Source: Mycobacterium gordonae
Lineage (GTDB): Bacteria; Actinomycetota; Actinomycetes; Mycobacteriales; Mycobacteriaceae
Assembly (NCBI RefSeq): GCF_001417955.2
Contig: NZ_LKTM01000257.1
Coordinates: 1 to 58,327, forward strand
DNA: 58,327 nt
Reading direction: 5' to 3'
Shown: in pieces, positions 46,833-57,090 of the stretch
Layout: every line of letters starts with the position of its first letter
How positions within the stretch are numbered: position 1 is the stretch's first letter
Notes under the pieces: generated by a model
Told to the model about the DNA's origin: nothing
Database searches by the model: none
The model's input: the letters and a program-made list of their open reading frames with translations, nothing else
Position numbers and translations under genes: made by a program

Positions 46833-48095
46833 TCATCCAGCGGCCGGTGGGCGCCCCATGATCGTCGGCCGGAACCCGTAGCGCGGAGGATTGCCGAAGT
46901 TGTTGCCGTACATGCCGCCGACCGGCATGCCGGGGAAGCCCGGCATACCCGCCGCGGCCTGCGGCGCAACCGCGGTACTGGTCCACCCACCACCGGGTGC
47001 GGCCGCACCGGCGTGATTGACCACCGCCGTGGCTGCCGTCCAGGTCTGCGGCACGGACAACCGCCCGACGACGGCCGATTGGTTGATTCCGGCCGTCACA
47101 CCGCCTCCCGTGGTGAACGAGGCCTCGGCCACATCCATCAAAGGGGGAAGGTTGGTCGGGTTGGCCGGAGACGCCGCCGGTATCCAGGAAGCGTTTCCCT
47201 CACCGGAACCCATCGGTGGCAGCGCTTGCTGCTGTGCGCCAAGTGCGACGGCGTTGATGTCGGCCAATCCAGCGAACGCAGCCGGGGCCACGATGGCGGG
47301 GCTCACATACCCGGCCGACACGAACCCGTTCACCAGGTTGGAATTCAGGAAGATGCCATACGGATTCCCATCGTTACCGTCCAGGAAATTCAGCAGGTCG
47401 GCGAGCAGCCCGGCCCCCGGGAAGGCGTCCAGTGCGGCCGCCGGCGCCGAAAGGCCTTGCAGGGTCGAAGGAACCGACGACATCAACTGCGGGAGCTGCG
47501 ATTGCACGGTGCCCACCGCGGTACCGGCCGCCTGCGTGACCGCGGTCGCCTGGCCGGCCTGCCCGGCCGGATCGGTGACCTGGGGTGGCGCGCTGAACGG
47601 CGTCAGTGTCGACGCGGCCGCCGAGCTGGTGGCATAGCCGTACATCGCCGCCGCATCCTGGGCCCACATCTCCCCATAGGCGGCCTCGTTCGCCGCAATC
47701 GCGGACGTGTTCTGACCGATCAGATTCGTTGCCACCAGCAGCTGCAACTCGGCCCGGTTGGCGGCGACGACCGCGGGGGGCACCGTCATGGCGTAGGCCG
47801 TCTCGTACGCGCCGGCCGCGGCTGCCGCCTGGGTGGCGGCTTCCTCGGCCTTCACCCCGGTCAGTGTCATCCAGGTCAGATAGGGCGTGATTGCCGCCAG
47901 CATGGCCTCCGACGCGGGCCCGCGCCAGCCGTCGTCGGTCAGTATCGAGACGACTGTGTCGTAGGCGGCGGCCGTCGACTGCAGTTCGGTGGCCAACCGC
48001 TCCCAGGCCGATACCGCGGCCAGCATCGGTGCCGACCCGGGCCCGGAGTACATGCGCAGCGAGTTGACTTCCGGTGGAAATGCGCCAAAATCCAT
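46833..48095 (-). CDS. PPE-SVP family protein with RPPAAG terminus
   Basis: This 420-aa protein from ATG 48095 (MDFGAFPPEVNSLRMYSGPG) has GGAGG at 8 bp; a GTG two codons upstream is too close to that site. The PPE domain has a GWRGPASE turn, the SVP motif GRLSVPQTW lies near residue 355, and the terminus is YGFRPTIMGRPPAAG. It shares the block LNFLDGNDGNPYGIFLNS with the following PPE. Its leader contains a short coding frame with a good ribosome site (48109-48177) and conserved leader element copy B. Confidence 0.9.
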   Translation of the reverse strand: MDFGAFPPEVNSLRMYSGPGSAPMLAAVSAWERLATELQSTAAAYDTVVSILTDDGWRGPASEAMLAAITPYLTWMTLTGVKAEEAATQAAAAAGAYETAYAMTVPPAVVAANRAELQLLVATNLIGQNTSAIAANEAAYGEMWAQDAAAMYGYATSSAAASTLTPFSAPPQVTDPAGQAGQATAVTQAAGTAVGTVQSQLPQLMSSVPSTLQGLSAPAAALDAFPGAGLLADLLNFLDGNDGNPYGIFLNSNLVNGFVSAGYVSPAIVAPAAFAGLADINAVALGAQQQALPPMGSGEGNASWIPAASPANPTNLPPLMDVAEASFTTGGGVTAGINQSAVVGRLSVPQTWTAATAVVNHAGAAAPGGGWTSTAVAPQAAAGMPGFPGMPVGGMYGNNFGNPPRYGFRPTIMGRPPAAG

Positions 48096-48108
48096 TGTCA
48101 CCGCCTCC

Positions 48109-48177
48109 TCAACCGATCACAGCGACCGGGGCGTCAGCGGAACATGTTGCAGCGCAATTGATTATAAGAATAGTCAT
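48109..48177 (-). CDS. Possible 22-aa leader peptide before the PPE gene
   Basis: ATG 48177 follows AGGAG at 7 bp, giving 22 residues (starting MTILIINCAATC) that end 13 bp before the PPE ATG, within its ribosome site region. The position and ribosome site suit a translated leader that could couple to the PPE start. It has two cysteines and no recognised family. It could be chance. Confidence 0.3.
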   Translation of the reverse strand: MTILIINCAATCSADAPVAVIG

Positions 48178-48319
48178 CGGACTTCTCCTGTGGGATGGTC
48201 CGACCCGGCTACAGAACTTGGCCGCTGAGGTGGTGTCGGGGTGCTGCCGATGACGCAAGCGCTGCGGGCGCCGCGTGTCCGGATTGTCGCGCCAGCCGAT
48301 TCCGACGACGGGAAAGCGC

Positions 48320-48485
48320 CGTGACCGGATCGGGAAGAATGGTCATCGAAATTGCAGAGACGTAGTCGGTTGGATCAGTGCGGCCCCACCTCCCGTCGCC
48401 GTCGGGCACACGGGAGAGCAGCCGTGGCCAGGTACGCCCCTCTCGCCTAGCTCGAGTTGCACACAGCGTATCCGGCCGAAGCCGC
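48320..48485 (-). promoter_or_regulatory. Conserved PPE leader element, copy B
   Basis: This is the homologue of copy A (45142-45340), about 225-390 bp upstream of the PPE start. The best block, GCGTATCCGGCCG on the plus strand, is at 48466-48478 (copy A: 45323-45335). The central part is shorter than copy A by about 35 bp and lacks its perfect hairpin. The rest of the 461-bp space between eccA5 and the PPE gene (48096-48556) holds only the small leader frame and no other supported gene. Confidence 0.5.
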
Positions 48486-48556
48486 AGCGGCAGGGCAATA
48501 GCCACAACCCATTCGGCGTGCCGCGGCAGGTGAGTGCGCGGGTCCGACCTCAGGGG

Positions 48557-50392
48557 TTACTTGTTCTTGCGCTCCTCGGCGACCGCGGCGCTGAGCCCCT
48601 CGGCGAGGTCGTCGCGGGTGAGCTCACGGAAGCGGCGCAGCTGGGCTTCGCTGAACTCGGTGAGGTCACTGTTGAGCACCGCGTCCAGGTCCTCATCGTC
48701 CAGCCGGAAACTACGGTGGTCACGCGCCTTCTCGACGACGTTCCGCACAAAGCCGGCGTTGCCGAGCATGTCGATGCCGCGAATCAGGTCGCCGTCCTCG
48801 GAGTACGTCTCGTCGTTGTAGAACTTCGTGTAGGACGGCAGCAACACCGATGCCTCTTCCTCGGTGATGACGTCCTCGTTCTCCCGGCCCATCAGCACGG
48901 TGAGCGCGACGAGTTCCTCGGGCGTGTAGCTGAAGAACTCGATGACGGTTGAAAAGCGCCGCCGCAGGCCCTGATTCACCTCGAGCATCTTTTCCATCGC
49001 CTTGGCGTACCCCGCGCCGAACACCACCAGTTCGTCGCGATGGTTCTCCATATAGAGCAGCAGGGTGTTGATGATCGCGTTGCCGTACGGGTCGCCCTGC
49101 TGGTAGCCCTTCTCGTGCAGGGTGTGCATCTCGTCGAAGAACACGGCGCCACCCAGCGCGCCTTCGAGCATCTCTTCGGCGTTCTTCTCGGCGTCAGCCA
49201 TGTAGCGGCCCAGCAGCTTGGTGCGGCTGGTCTCCACCACCAGTGGCTTGCGCAGCACCGTGAGCCCGCACAACTGCTTGGCGAATGCGCGCGCGACAGA
49301 CGTCTTGCCGGTCCCGGGCGGCCCCAGCAACAACGTGTGACGCGATGTCAGTGGGACGGGAAGGCCCATCTTCGCGCGCGCCAGGTTCACCTTGGTCGTC
49401 GACTTGATCAGCTTGATCTCGCGTTTGGCCTGCTCCATGCCCAGCATCGCGTTGAGCTCGGCATCGCCCTCGGCCAGGTATTTCGCGGCTTCCTCGGCAT
49501 GGCGGGCGGCCTCGGTCTGGGCGCGCGTCGGAGCGCTTTCGGGGTCCCACGGGTCCGTGCGCGCCTCGATCGTTTCCGGGTCGGTCAGGACCAGCCGGAA
49601 GTTCGGGTTGTCCAGCGCTTCGCGGGCAGGGGTGAATTTCGCGTCGCGCGAATACACGCGGCGCAGCAGTTCGACGGCCTCGTCCTCGCGGCCCACGTGC
49701 CGCAGGCACATGCCCTGGGTGTATAGGGCGATGTTGGCCGCACCCGGGACCCGATCCCCCTCGATGGCGTCCTGACCGCGCCGGAATGCTTCTTCGAAGA
49801 CTCCGAGCGAAGCCAGCGCGGTGGTGGCCATCGCCGCCCCCGCAGCCTTCAGCTCGGGGTGCCGCCAGGGCGTGGCCTCGGGGAACTGCGTCAGCACGTC
49901 CGGCCAGCGCTTGGTGCGGAAGTAGAGCACGCCCCGCACATAGGTGACCAGCTCGGCGTCGAACGGGTGCCGTGGATCGGCCGAGTCGAGCAGTTCGGCC
50001 GCTTCTTTGTAGCGTTTGTTCTCGGCCAGGACCGCGGCGTAAGCGCAGGCCAGCGAATCCACGCTGGTGACGGCGAGACGCAGGAACAGACCGTCGGACA
50101 CCTCGGGACGGAACTGCAGGTCCGTGACCCCGAGGCGGCGGGTCTCCCACCCGAAGGTCCTTACCGCCGCCCAGGCGCCGGCGAGGACCTCGAGGCTCTG
50201 GTCACCGGCCAAGATCCGCGCCAGCCAGGCGTCGCACATGCCCGGGTCGAGCTTGGTGGCGGTGGTGAACATCTGCGCCGCAACTTGCGGGTTATGGCTC
50301 GGCTGCAGTCCGTTGACCGAGATACCTGAAGCCAGTAGTCCGGCGACCATGGCGTTTCTGGCATCTTCGGCGGCTGACTGCGCGCGCGTCAT
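48557..50392 (-). CDS. eccA5: ESX-5 cytosolic AAA+ ATPase EccA5
   Basis: This 611-aa protein, one residue longer than M. tuberculosis EccA5, has an N-terminal TPR-like helical domain (about 1-275) and a C-terminal CbxX/AAA+ ATPase domain. Walker A is [10 protein letters not shown] with K363 and Walker B is [12 protein letters not shown]. EccA proteins act in the cytosol and are thought to release EspG chaperones from PE/PPE cargo. It starts at ATG 50392 with a 4-bp ATGA overlap with eccE5. The lppT gene and PPE28 that I expect next in M. tuberculosis are not found here; PPE genes follow after 461 bp. Confidence 0.96.
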   Translation of the reverse strand: MTRAQSAAEDARNAMVAGLLASGISVNGLQPSHNPQVAAQMFTTATKLDPGMCDAWLARILAGDQSLEVLAGAWAAVRTFGWETRRLGVTDLQFRPEVSDGLFLRLAVTSVDSLACAYAAVLAENKRYKEAAELLDSADPRHPFDAELVTYVRGVLYFRTKRWPDVLTQFPEATPWRHPELKAAGAAMATTALASLGVFEEAFRRGQDAIEGDRVPGAANIALYTQGMCLRHVGREDEAVELLRRVYSRDAKFTPAREALDNPNFRLVLTDPETIEARTDPWDPESAPTRAQTEAARHAEEAAKYLAEGDAELNAMLGMEQAKREIKLIKSTTKVNLARAKMGLPVPLTSRHTLLLGPPGTGKTSVARAFAKQLCGLTVLRKPLVVETSRTKLLGRYMADAEKNAEEMLEGALGGAVFFDEMHTLHEKGYQQGDPYGNAIINTLLLYMENHRDELVVFGAGYAKAMEKMLEVNQGLRRRFSTVIEFFSYTPEELVALTVLMGRENEDVITEEEASVLLPSYTKFYNDETYSEDGDLIRGIDMLGNAGFVRNVVEKARDHRSFRLDDEDLDAVLNSDLTEFSEAQLRRFRELTRDDLAEGLSAAVAEERKNK

Positions 50393-51615
50393 TGTGCTGA
50401 TGAGCTGGTTGCGTGCTCCGGCTCATGACTCACCGGCAATTCCAGCTCGTCGTGGTCGCGCAGGTCGCGGCTCGGTATGACCAGCGGGGGACGGGAAGAG
50501 GGCGCGGGCAGGCTGGCCCGCACCGCCGCCAACTGGCGTCCGGTGAGGCGGTTGAGGCCCGCCGTGAGTTCCCTGGGCAGCCGGGACTCACTGTGGTAGC
50601 GCACGAACGCCGACAGCTTCGGCCGCCTGGCCCGGGTCGTCAGTCGCATGGTGAGAACAGTAGCGCCCACTTCCGGTGCGTCGGACAGCCACAGGCTTTC
50701 CAGCGTTTCGGAGTCGATATCGGCGGGCGTCACCCAGAAACTGGTCACGAACCCGTTGAAGTGCTTGAGGTGCCGCCAGCCCGGCCGGCTCCAGGTCGGC
50801 TCCAGGTCGGCCAGCACGGCGGAGTCGACCTCGGCCAGCTCGTCGGCCGTCAGGGGGCGGGCCGAACACGTCTGTCCGTCCAGGTCCTGAACCAGCCGCT
50901 CGGTGGCGGCGACCAGGGTCGAGGCCAGCGAGTCGCGGCACACCACTGCGGCGACGTTGCGTTGCGGGTTCATCCGCAGCACCAGCCAGGTGCGGCGCCG
51001 GTCGGCAGCCGGCCGATCCCCGGCACCTTCGTTCGCCTCCCAGCCTTCGGGCTGCCACTCCTCGAGCGAAGCCGAGGCCCGGGCGGCGGCTGCGCCACCG
51101 CGCACCTGAACGGACACGATGTCAATTCCGTCCAGATGAATATCGAACTGGCGCAGCCCATCTGCGACCGCGGCTACCGGCAGGAAGGGGGGCGCTCCCC
51201 CGGCCACGGCCCGGTGACGGTGGCGAGCCGAGGAGTCCCCGTCGCCGCCGTCCACCTCCACCACGGCTACCAGTTGGCCGCGGTACTCGCGCACCCCGAC
51301 CGTGTCGCGGCCGAAACGACGCTTGAAGTCGGTGGCCGGCGTGCACCCGGCACCGAGGGCGGTACCGGGATCGGCGGACCAGTCCCACAGCCAAGAGGCC
51401 ACGCCGGAGGCGACCGTGATGCCGTGATAAGTGACGATCGACAGCAGCGTGATCAATACCGCCAGGCCGACGCCGACCCACCACGCCACCCGGTTCTCGC
51501 CCTGCCACGAATCCGGGGCGTGGCTGGCGAGCACCAGGATCAGCACGTCAACCAGGAACACCGCGGTCAGGCGCGGCCAGGCCAACGACAACCCGAGCTT
51601 GCGCTGCGCCTTCAT
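50389..51615 (-). CDS. eccE5: ESX-5 membrane component EccE5
   Basis: This 408-aa protein starts at ATG 51615, overlapping mycP5 by 4 bp (ATGA). Two N-terminal membrane helices (about 12-30 and 44-63) are followed by a large soluble domain facing the periplasm in the ESX-5 structure. M. tuberculosis EccE5 is 406 aa. Longer upstream extension of this frame is antisense or overlapping noise. EccE is the peripheral part of the EccB-C-D-E membrane complex. Confidence 0.95.
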   Translation of the reverse strand: MKAQRKLGLSLAWPRLTAVFLVDVLILVLASHAPDSWQGENRVAWWVGVGLAVLITLLSIVTYHGITVASGVASWLWDWSADPGTALGAGCTPATDFKRRFGRDTVGVREYRGQLVAVVEVDGGDGDSSARHRHRAVAGGAPPFLPVAAVADGLRQFDIHLDGIDIVSVQVRGGAAAARASASLEEWQPEGWEANEGAGDRPAADRRRTWLVLRMNPQRNVAAVVCRDSLASTLVAATERLVQDLDGQTCSARPLTADELAEVDSAVLADLEPTWSRPGWRHLKHFNGFVTSFWVTPADIDSETLESLWLSDAPEVGATVLTMRLTTRARRPKLSAFVRYHSESRLPRELTAGLNRLTGRQLAAVRASLPAPSSRPPLVIPSRDLRDHDELELPVSHEPEHATSSSAQ

Positions 51616-53417
51616 CGTTGTTTCCGCGATCGTCGCATCAATGAAGCTGTACCGAACACTGCTCCGCCTATCAGTAATGCCGCAGCCAGGCCCCCGGTGG
51701 CCACCCACACCGGCGCCATGTTGCGCGGGGCGGGCGGTTTCGGCAGCGACAGCGGCGCCGAGAGTTGTTTGGGTGCCTGGGTCGGCCCTTGCGGGACATC
51801 CCATGTCAATGCCGCGACCGGGTCGACCACACCGTAACCGACCTGATTGTCGACTCCACGTGCGGGCGGCCTGGCCGTGTGGATCAGACGCTGCATCACC
51901 TGGTACGACGACAGTTCCGGGTACTTGGCACGCACCAGTGCGGCCACCCCCGACACGATCGCGGTGGCGAAGCTGGTGCCCGCGGGAACCAGCAGCGTGT
52001 TGTCCGGGCCGTCGATCGCGTTGATCAGGCCGTCGTCCCGGGGCGAGAGCCCCATGACGTCGGTCCCCGGTGCCGAGATGGAAACCCACGGCCCGGCGAT
52101 GCTCATCTGCGACAGCGGCTGTCCGCTGGTGTCGACGGCGCCGACGGTGAGCACGTAGTCGCTGAACCACGACGGCGTCACCACCGTGGTGACGGCGTTC
52201 CAGGCGCGGGGGTCATTCGGCGACAGCGGGTCGAAGATGGTGTTCTGCTTGCAGTCCTTCTTGCTGCTGTCACCGGCCGCCGCCACGATCAACGCGTTCT
52301 TGTCGACAGCGGCGTAATGCACCGCGGCACCCAGCGTCCGCTGGTCCACCACGTTGCGGGCACTCATGCAGGTCACGTCGGAGATGTTGATCACCGACGC
52401 ACCCATGTTGGCGGCGTGCACGATCGCGCGCGCCATCGTCTCGACGCTGTCGATCTTGGCCACCGTCTGCGGGTCTTCGTCCCCGGTGTAGGCGTCCTTG
52501 AGGCCGAAGGCCTGGCTGGACTGCCGGATCGAGATCAATTCGACGTCAGGTGCGATCCCACTGAAGGCGTCCGGCGGAGCCGCATTGGGACTCGGCGGCG
52601 GCGGTGGCGGAGGCGGGGTCGACGAGCTGGATGGACTCGGGCTGGTGGTCGTCGTCGACGGAGCCAGCGGATGCGGGTGGCGCGGATTGTCGATGGGGTG
52701 CACCTTCGCGCCGCCCGCGTAGCCCGGGATCGTCACCGTTCCGCCCCCGCGATTGCCCGAGGGAGCCTGCCCCGGACCGGGAGCCGGGCCCGGCCCGGCG
52801 CCTTCCGATGGCGACGGCGGCGCCGGAATGACCGTGATGGTCGGGCCGGGTACCGGCGAGAGAGTCACCGTCTGCGGTGGCGGTGGCTTCTCGGTCGTCG
52901 GGATGGTGACCGGACGGCGGGGCGACGCCGGCGGTGGCGAGGCCCCGTTGGCGGGCGCTCCCGCGATCATCGAAGCGACCAGGGTTCCGTGGGCGTCGCA
53001 GTCCGACAACCCGTCGCCGCCGGCCATCACGTAATCGCCGCCCGGAATCAGGCGCGGCAACCTCGGGTGGGGAGTGACCCCCGTGTCGATGACGGCGACC
53101 TTGACCCCCTCGCCGCGGCCGAAATGCCACGCCTCGTTGAGGTTCAGCATCTCCATGTACTTCGGCGGCACCTTGAAGTCGGTGCCGGGCATGACCCCGA
53201 CCTCTGTGCAGTAGGAGTTCTGCTTCATCGGTGCGACCGGCCCCGGGGGGCCGTCAGGAGGAAGCGCCCCCGGATCAATCGTCGGAGGCGCAATCGCATA
53301 TGCAGGTGGCATTCCGGCGAGCGCGCCGGAGGTCAGCAGCATCGCGGCGACGGTCGCGCTGATCGCGCGACCGCGCCGCGAGCGGCTGCTACCGGTATCG
53401 AATCGCTGCATAGACAT
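51612..53417 (-). CDS. mycP5: Mycosin MycP5, ESX-5 subtilisin-like serine protease
   Basis: This 601-aa protein has a signal peptide (hydrophobic core ~20-36), a subtilase domain with catalytic triad Asp111 (VIDTG), His143 (DAHGT) and Ser482 (GTSFA), and a C-terminal membrane anchor (~565-590). An insertion at about residues 153-283, very rich in Pro, Ser and Thr, interrupts the protease domain; this long loop is a known MycP5 feature. Mycosins stabilise and cap the ESX membrane complex in the periplasm. The start at ATG 53417 (or 53411) lies inside the last 29 bp of eccD5. Confidence 0.96.
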   Translation of the reverse strand: MSMQRFDTGSSRSRRGRAISATVAAMLLTSGALAGMPPAYAIAPPTIDPGALPPDGPPGPVAPMKQNSYCTEVGVMPGTDFKVPPKYMEMLNLNEAWHFGRGEGVKVAVIDTGVTPHPRLPRLIPGGDYVMAGGDGLSDCDAHGTLVASMIAGAPANGASPPPASPRRPVTIPTTEKPPPPQTVTLSPVPGPTITVIPAPPSPSEGAGPGPAPGPGQAPSGNRGGGTVTIPGYAGGAKVHPIDNPRHPHPLAPSTTTTSPSPSSSSTPPPPPPPPSPNAAPPDAFSGIAPDVELISIRQSSQAFGLKDAYTGDEDPQTVAKIDSVETMARAIVHAANMGASVINISDVTCMSARNVVDQRTLGAAVHYAAVDKNALIVAAAGDSSKKDCKQNTIFDPLSPNDPRAWNAVTTVVTPSWFSDYVLTVGAVDTSGQPLSQMSIAGPWVSISAPGTDVMGLSPRDDGLINAIDGPDNTLLVPAGTSFATAIVSGVAALVRAKYPELSSYQVMQRLIHTARPPARGVDNQVGYGVVDPVAALTWDVPQGPTQAPKQLSAPLSLPKPPAPRNMAPVWVATGGLAAALLIGGAVFGTASLMRRSRKQR

Positions 53418-54900
53418 TCATCAACCACAATGCCAGCGGGAAGATCGGCATGAGGCAGAGGTACTCGAGCCATTCCACGAACTTCCGGAACAGCGGGCTG
53501 TAAACGGTGTTGGGCACGACCGCCGCAGCCGTCAGGCCCGCGGCCGGTAGCGCCACCAGGATTGCGGCGCAGATCGACACCGAAAGCGGCGAGGCCAGCA
53601 CGAGGGCGTAGCGAACCAGCACCGCCGCGATGATCAGCACTCCGGTAGCTGCCAGCGTGATGGCCTGCCAGCGGTCCACGTAGGAGCGGCCGCGCAGCAG
53701 CAGGAACCCGGCGGTGAAGCTGGCCAGCAGCAGCGGCAGCCACCGCTCGTGGGTGTGCGGGTTGGACAGCGCGGTCAGGCACACCACCACCAGCACACCG
53801 AGCCCCACCAGCAGGCCACTCAGGAAGGACCGGGCACGCTCGGCCTGCAGCAGCACGTCGCGGACCGACGCCGGGCCCTCGAGGGTCGGCGGGCCGCCCT
53901 CGGAGCGCACCACGGTGGTCGGCAGGTCAGGCCGAGCCTCGAACACCCACCGGCTGGTCGCGGACGGGAAGACCGGCAGCCGGATACCCGCGAGACGCCG
54001 GGACAGCGCGGGCGCGGCGTGGTAGACGATCACGCAGGCCAGCAGCAGGCAGGCGAGCATGGTCACCGCACTGGTGGCCGCCACCATCCTGGCCACGCTG
54101 GCGATGGTCGCCAGCGCGGCGACCGTCACGATCGCGGTGTAGACCGCCAGCCGGCGACCGGTGAACCGCAGGGCCAGCGCCGCTGCCACCGTGAGCACGC
54201 CGAACCCGAGCACCGCCTGCGGGGAACCGACCGGGCCCGGGGGCGCCGCAGCGGCCGCAACCGTGACCGGCACCAGCCCGCTCATCAGCATGATGTCGGC
54301 GACTCGGCGGTCGGCGTCCGTCTTGGCGCGCATCAACAGCATCATTGAAACGGTCAGCACCACGGCACCGACGATCGCAAGGAAGATGGTGGTCAGCCAG
54401 GTGTTGTGATGCCAGCGCCACCAACCGAGTACGCCGGAAGCCAGCACCACGCCGGACGCCACCATCGTCGCGCCGACCTGAAGGGCGACGACCGGGTCGA
54501 TCGCGGCGAACCGCTTGCTCAGGTTGGCCGAAACCGCGGTCGAAATGTGCTCGATGACCTGTGACCGGTGCTCGGTGTCGTTGATGAACCGGATCCACAG
54601 CCGGTCCCCGTCGTACACATCCTGCTCGGTGAGCGACTGGGTGGCACGCAGCGGCGTGCCGTCAACCAGGCACAGCGCCCACCGGCCGCGGCCGGTGGCC
54701 TCGAGCGGGGTCTCCCCCAGTTCCCGGAGCCGGCTGTTGATCACCTTCAACAGCGGGTCGGTCATCACCGAGACCGGGGCGTTGGCGTCCAGGAGGACAC
54801 CGATCTGCACCCCCTCGCCGGCCATGATTCCGACGACCACAGCCCGGGGCGACGAAACGCCCTCAATGTCAGTCTGTGGCGCATCAGCTACTGCGGTCAT
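53389..54900 (-). CDS. eccD5: ESX-5 membrane channel component EccD5
   Basis: This 503-aa protein is exactly the M. tuberculosis length. The N-terminal ~115 residues form a ubiquitin-like cytosolic domain; the remainder contains about eleven membrane helices, as expected for EccD. EccD dimers form the barrel around the EccB/EccC core. It starts at ATG 54900. It overlaps mycP5 by 29 bp and follows a 278-bp gap after espG5, unlike the tight junctions downstream. Confidence 0.96.
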   Translation of the reverse strand: MTAVADAPQTDIEGVSSPRAVVVGIMAGEGVQIGVLLDANAPVSVMTDPLLKVINSRLRELGETPLEATGRGRWALCLVDGTPLRATQSLTEQDVYDGDRLWIRFINDTEHRSQVIEHISTAVSANLSKRFAAIDPVVALQVGATMVASGVVLASGVLGWWRWHHNTWLTTIFLAIVGAVVLTVSMMLLMRAKTDADRRVADIMLMSGLVPVTVAAAAAPPGPVGSPQAVLGFGVLTVAAALALRFTGRRLAVYTAIVTVAALATIASVARMVAATSAVTMLACLLLACVIVYHAAPALSRRLAGIRLPVFPSATSRWVFEARPDLPTTVVRSEGGPPTLEGPASVRDVLLQAERARSFLSGLLVGLGVLVVVCLTALSNPHTHERWLPLLLASFTAGFLLLRGRSYVDRWQAITLAATGVLIIAAVLVRYALVLASPLSVSICAAILVALPAAGLTAAAVVPNTVYSPLFRKFVEWLEYLCLMPIFPLALWLMNVYAAIRYR

Positions 54901-55178
54901 CGTCCTGCACCCCCTGCCTCAGCGAATGAATTGGTTGTCGAGCGCGTGCGGGGCTGTGCCGGTGCACTGGCCGGGGCGTCTGCGACTCTGCAGCCCGGAT
55001 AGCGCTTCGGCTGGACCGACTCCGATTTCATTTGCCTCGCCTCGCGGTTATTGGTTGTGGTTGACGTATAGCGTTTTAGGTTTTGCAGCCCGTTCCGAAA
55101 GCAGTATGCCGTGTTGGCATCTCGCTCGCATTTTATGTTCAAAAATGTTGTTACACCGCGCGTTTGGTAACGGCGCTG
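54901..55178 (-). other. Gap between espG5 and eccD5, no firm gene
   Basis: These 278 bp break the otherwise tight ESX-5 operon. Just after the espG5 stop a weak dyad (GTTAC at 55150-55154, GTAAC at 55067-55071 shifted by 100, that is 55167-55171) is followed on the minus strand by an A/T-rich run, possibly a weak terminator. The part from 55040 to 55180 is lower in GC. A minus-strand frame from TTG 55142 would run 81 codons and overlap the eccD5 ATG by 4 bp, but it has no ribosome site and no recognisable family. Confidence 0.4.
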
Positions 55179-56081
55179 TTAAACCCTGCTGTGTGATTTC
55201 CACTCGCCGTACGGCAAAGTGTCCAAAACCGTCTTCACGCCCACCTGGACCAGCTGCGGTGTGGCCGGGCAGATTGCCAGCCATGCCTCGCCGGAGCCGG
55301 CCGTGCGGGCCTGCTGATAGAGCGCAATGCGCCCGCCGGAGCCGTCCTTGAGGGACAGCACGGAGGCGCTCGGGCCCTTGGCGTCGTCGCGATACTGGCG
55401 CGCGTACACCGCAACCTCGGCCGCGGGGTCGGACAGTGCCTGACCCAGCGCAGCCACCGTGGAGGCGCTGATGCCCATGCGTCGCAGATCGCCGCCGGAA
55501 AACACGTTGAAGCCGGACTCCTGCCACGACTTGGTGGCCTCGAGCATCTCTTCCAGGGGCACGTTGACGGCGTTGATCGCCGCCGGGTCGGCGTGGTGAA
55601 TCGACTCGAGACCGTCGATCACGAGTGCGGCGATCGAGGCGCTGTCCGAGACGACGACGTCGTCGACGGTGATGTCGTTGCCCACCCGCACCGCGGAAAC
55701 CCAGTGGTTGCCACGGCGGGCCAGCACCACCCGGAATTCGTTGTCGGGGATGTCCCGCGAGCCAGGAGGCTGATTCTCGTCGTCGACGACGCCGTAGAGC
55801 AGCTTGCCGCGCGACAGCAGCGCGACGACCTCGATGTCCGGCGCGGCGAGTACCTTCATCCGGGCGGCCACCTGCTCGTTGACCGCGTCGCCGACCACGA
55901 TGCCCTGCTCGCGCATGACCGCCATGCCGGGATGCTCGTTGAGCCAGTCATTGTTGTCGGTGGATACGTAAGGCCGGCACCTCAACTCCGGCGCGACATG
56001 CCGGATATCCAGCAACGCCTGAAGCATCCAGAAGCCGTCGACGTTGACGGTGATGTCGGTGCGGGTGCTCTGTTGATCCAT
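55179..56081 (-). CDS. espG5: ESX-5 PE/PPE chaperone EspG5
   Basis: This 300-aa protein is identical in length to M. tuberculosis Rv1794. EspG5 binds the exposed tip of the PPE protein in PE-PPE pairs in the cytosol and delivers them to ESX-5. The family core blocks are visible: the N-terminal strand TDITVNVDGFWMLQAL, EVVALLSRGKLLYGV near residue 85 and the C-terminal LVQVGVKTVLDTLPYGEW. The ATG at 56081 is preceded by GAGGTAGGG. With seven PPE genes close by, its local clients are plentiful. Confidence 0.95.
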   Translation of the reverse strand: MDQQSTRTDITVNVDGFWMLQALLDIRHVAPELRCRPYVSTDNNDWLNEHPGMAVMREQGIVVGDAVNEQVAARMKVLAAPDIEVVALLSRGKLLYGVVDDENQPPGSRDIPDNEFRVVLARRGNHWVSAVRVGNDITVDDVVVSDSASIAALVIDGLESIHHADPAAINAVNVPLEEMLEATKSWQESGFNVFSGGDLRRMGISASTVAALGQALSDPAAEVAVYARQYRDDAKGPSASVLSLKDGSGGRIALYQQARTAGSGEAWLAICPATPQLVQVGVKTVLDTLPYGEWKSHSRV

Positions 56082-56179
56082 CCCTACCTCAATGGTCTTT
56101 TTTTATTCGGACTTCCAGTTAACTGCAGGACACGGCAGCACACCAGTGATTGGTGTGCTGCCGCGCCTGGAGTTCGGTT

Positions 56180-56464
56180 TTAGGCCCAGCTGGAGCCGAC
56201 GGCGCTGTCGGTCTGCGCCATGTTGCTGCCGGCTGACTGAACCTTCTGGCCGTGGGCGTTGGCCTGCTCGTAGATCACCTGGAAGTTGCGGCCCAACTGG
56301 GCGATGAACTCCTGGCAAGCCACCGAACCGGCGCCGCCCCAGAAGTCACCGGCAGCCAGCACATCGCGAACGATGGCCTGGTGCTCGGCCTCGAGGTTGG
56401 CGGCCTGGGCGCGGATGAGCGCGCCGTGGGCGTCGACGTCGCCGAACTGGTAATTGATCGTCAT
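56180..56464 (-). CDS. esxN: ESAT-6-like WXG100 protein EsxN
   Basis: This 94-aa member of the Mtb9.9 family (INYQFGDVDAHGALIRAQAA) has the WXG turn as WGG in FWGGAGS near residue 42. It forms a heterodimer with EsxM and is secreted by ESX-5. It starts at ATG 56464, 17 bp after the esxM stop, with AAGGAAAGG upstream. Near-identical copies are common elsewhere in mycobacterial genomes. Confidence 0.95.
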   Translation of the reverse strand: MTINYQFGDVDAHGALIRAQAANLEAEHQAIVRDVLAAGDFWGGAGSVACQEFIAQLGRNFQVIYEQANAHGQKVQSAGSNMAQTDSAVGSSWA

Positions 56465-56481
56465 TTTTCGAAGTCCTTTCC

Positions 56482-57090
<609 letters not shown>

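Noticed and set aside
54897..55142. 81-codon minus-strand frame overlapping the eccD5 start by 4 bp
   Set aside because: It needs a TTG start without a ribosome site and shows no recognisable domain. The ATGA overlap alone is not enough.
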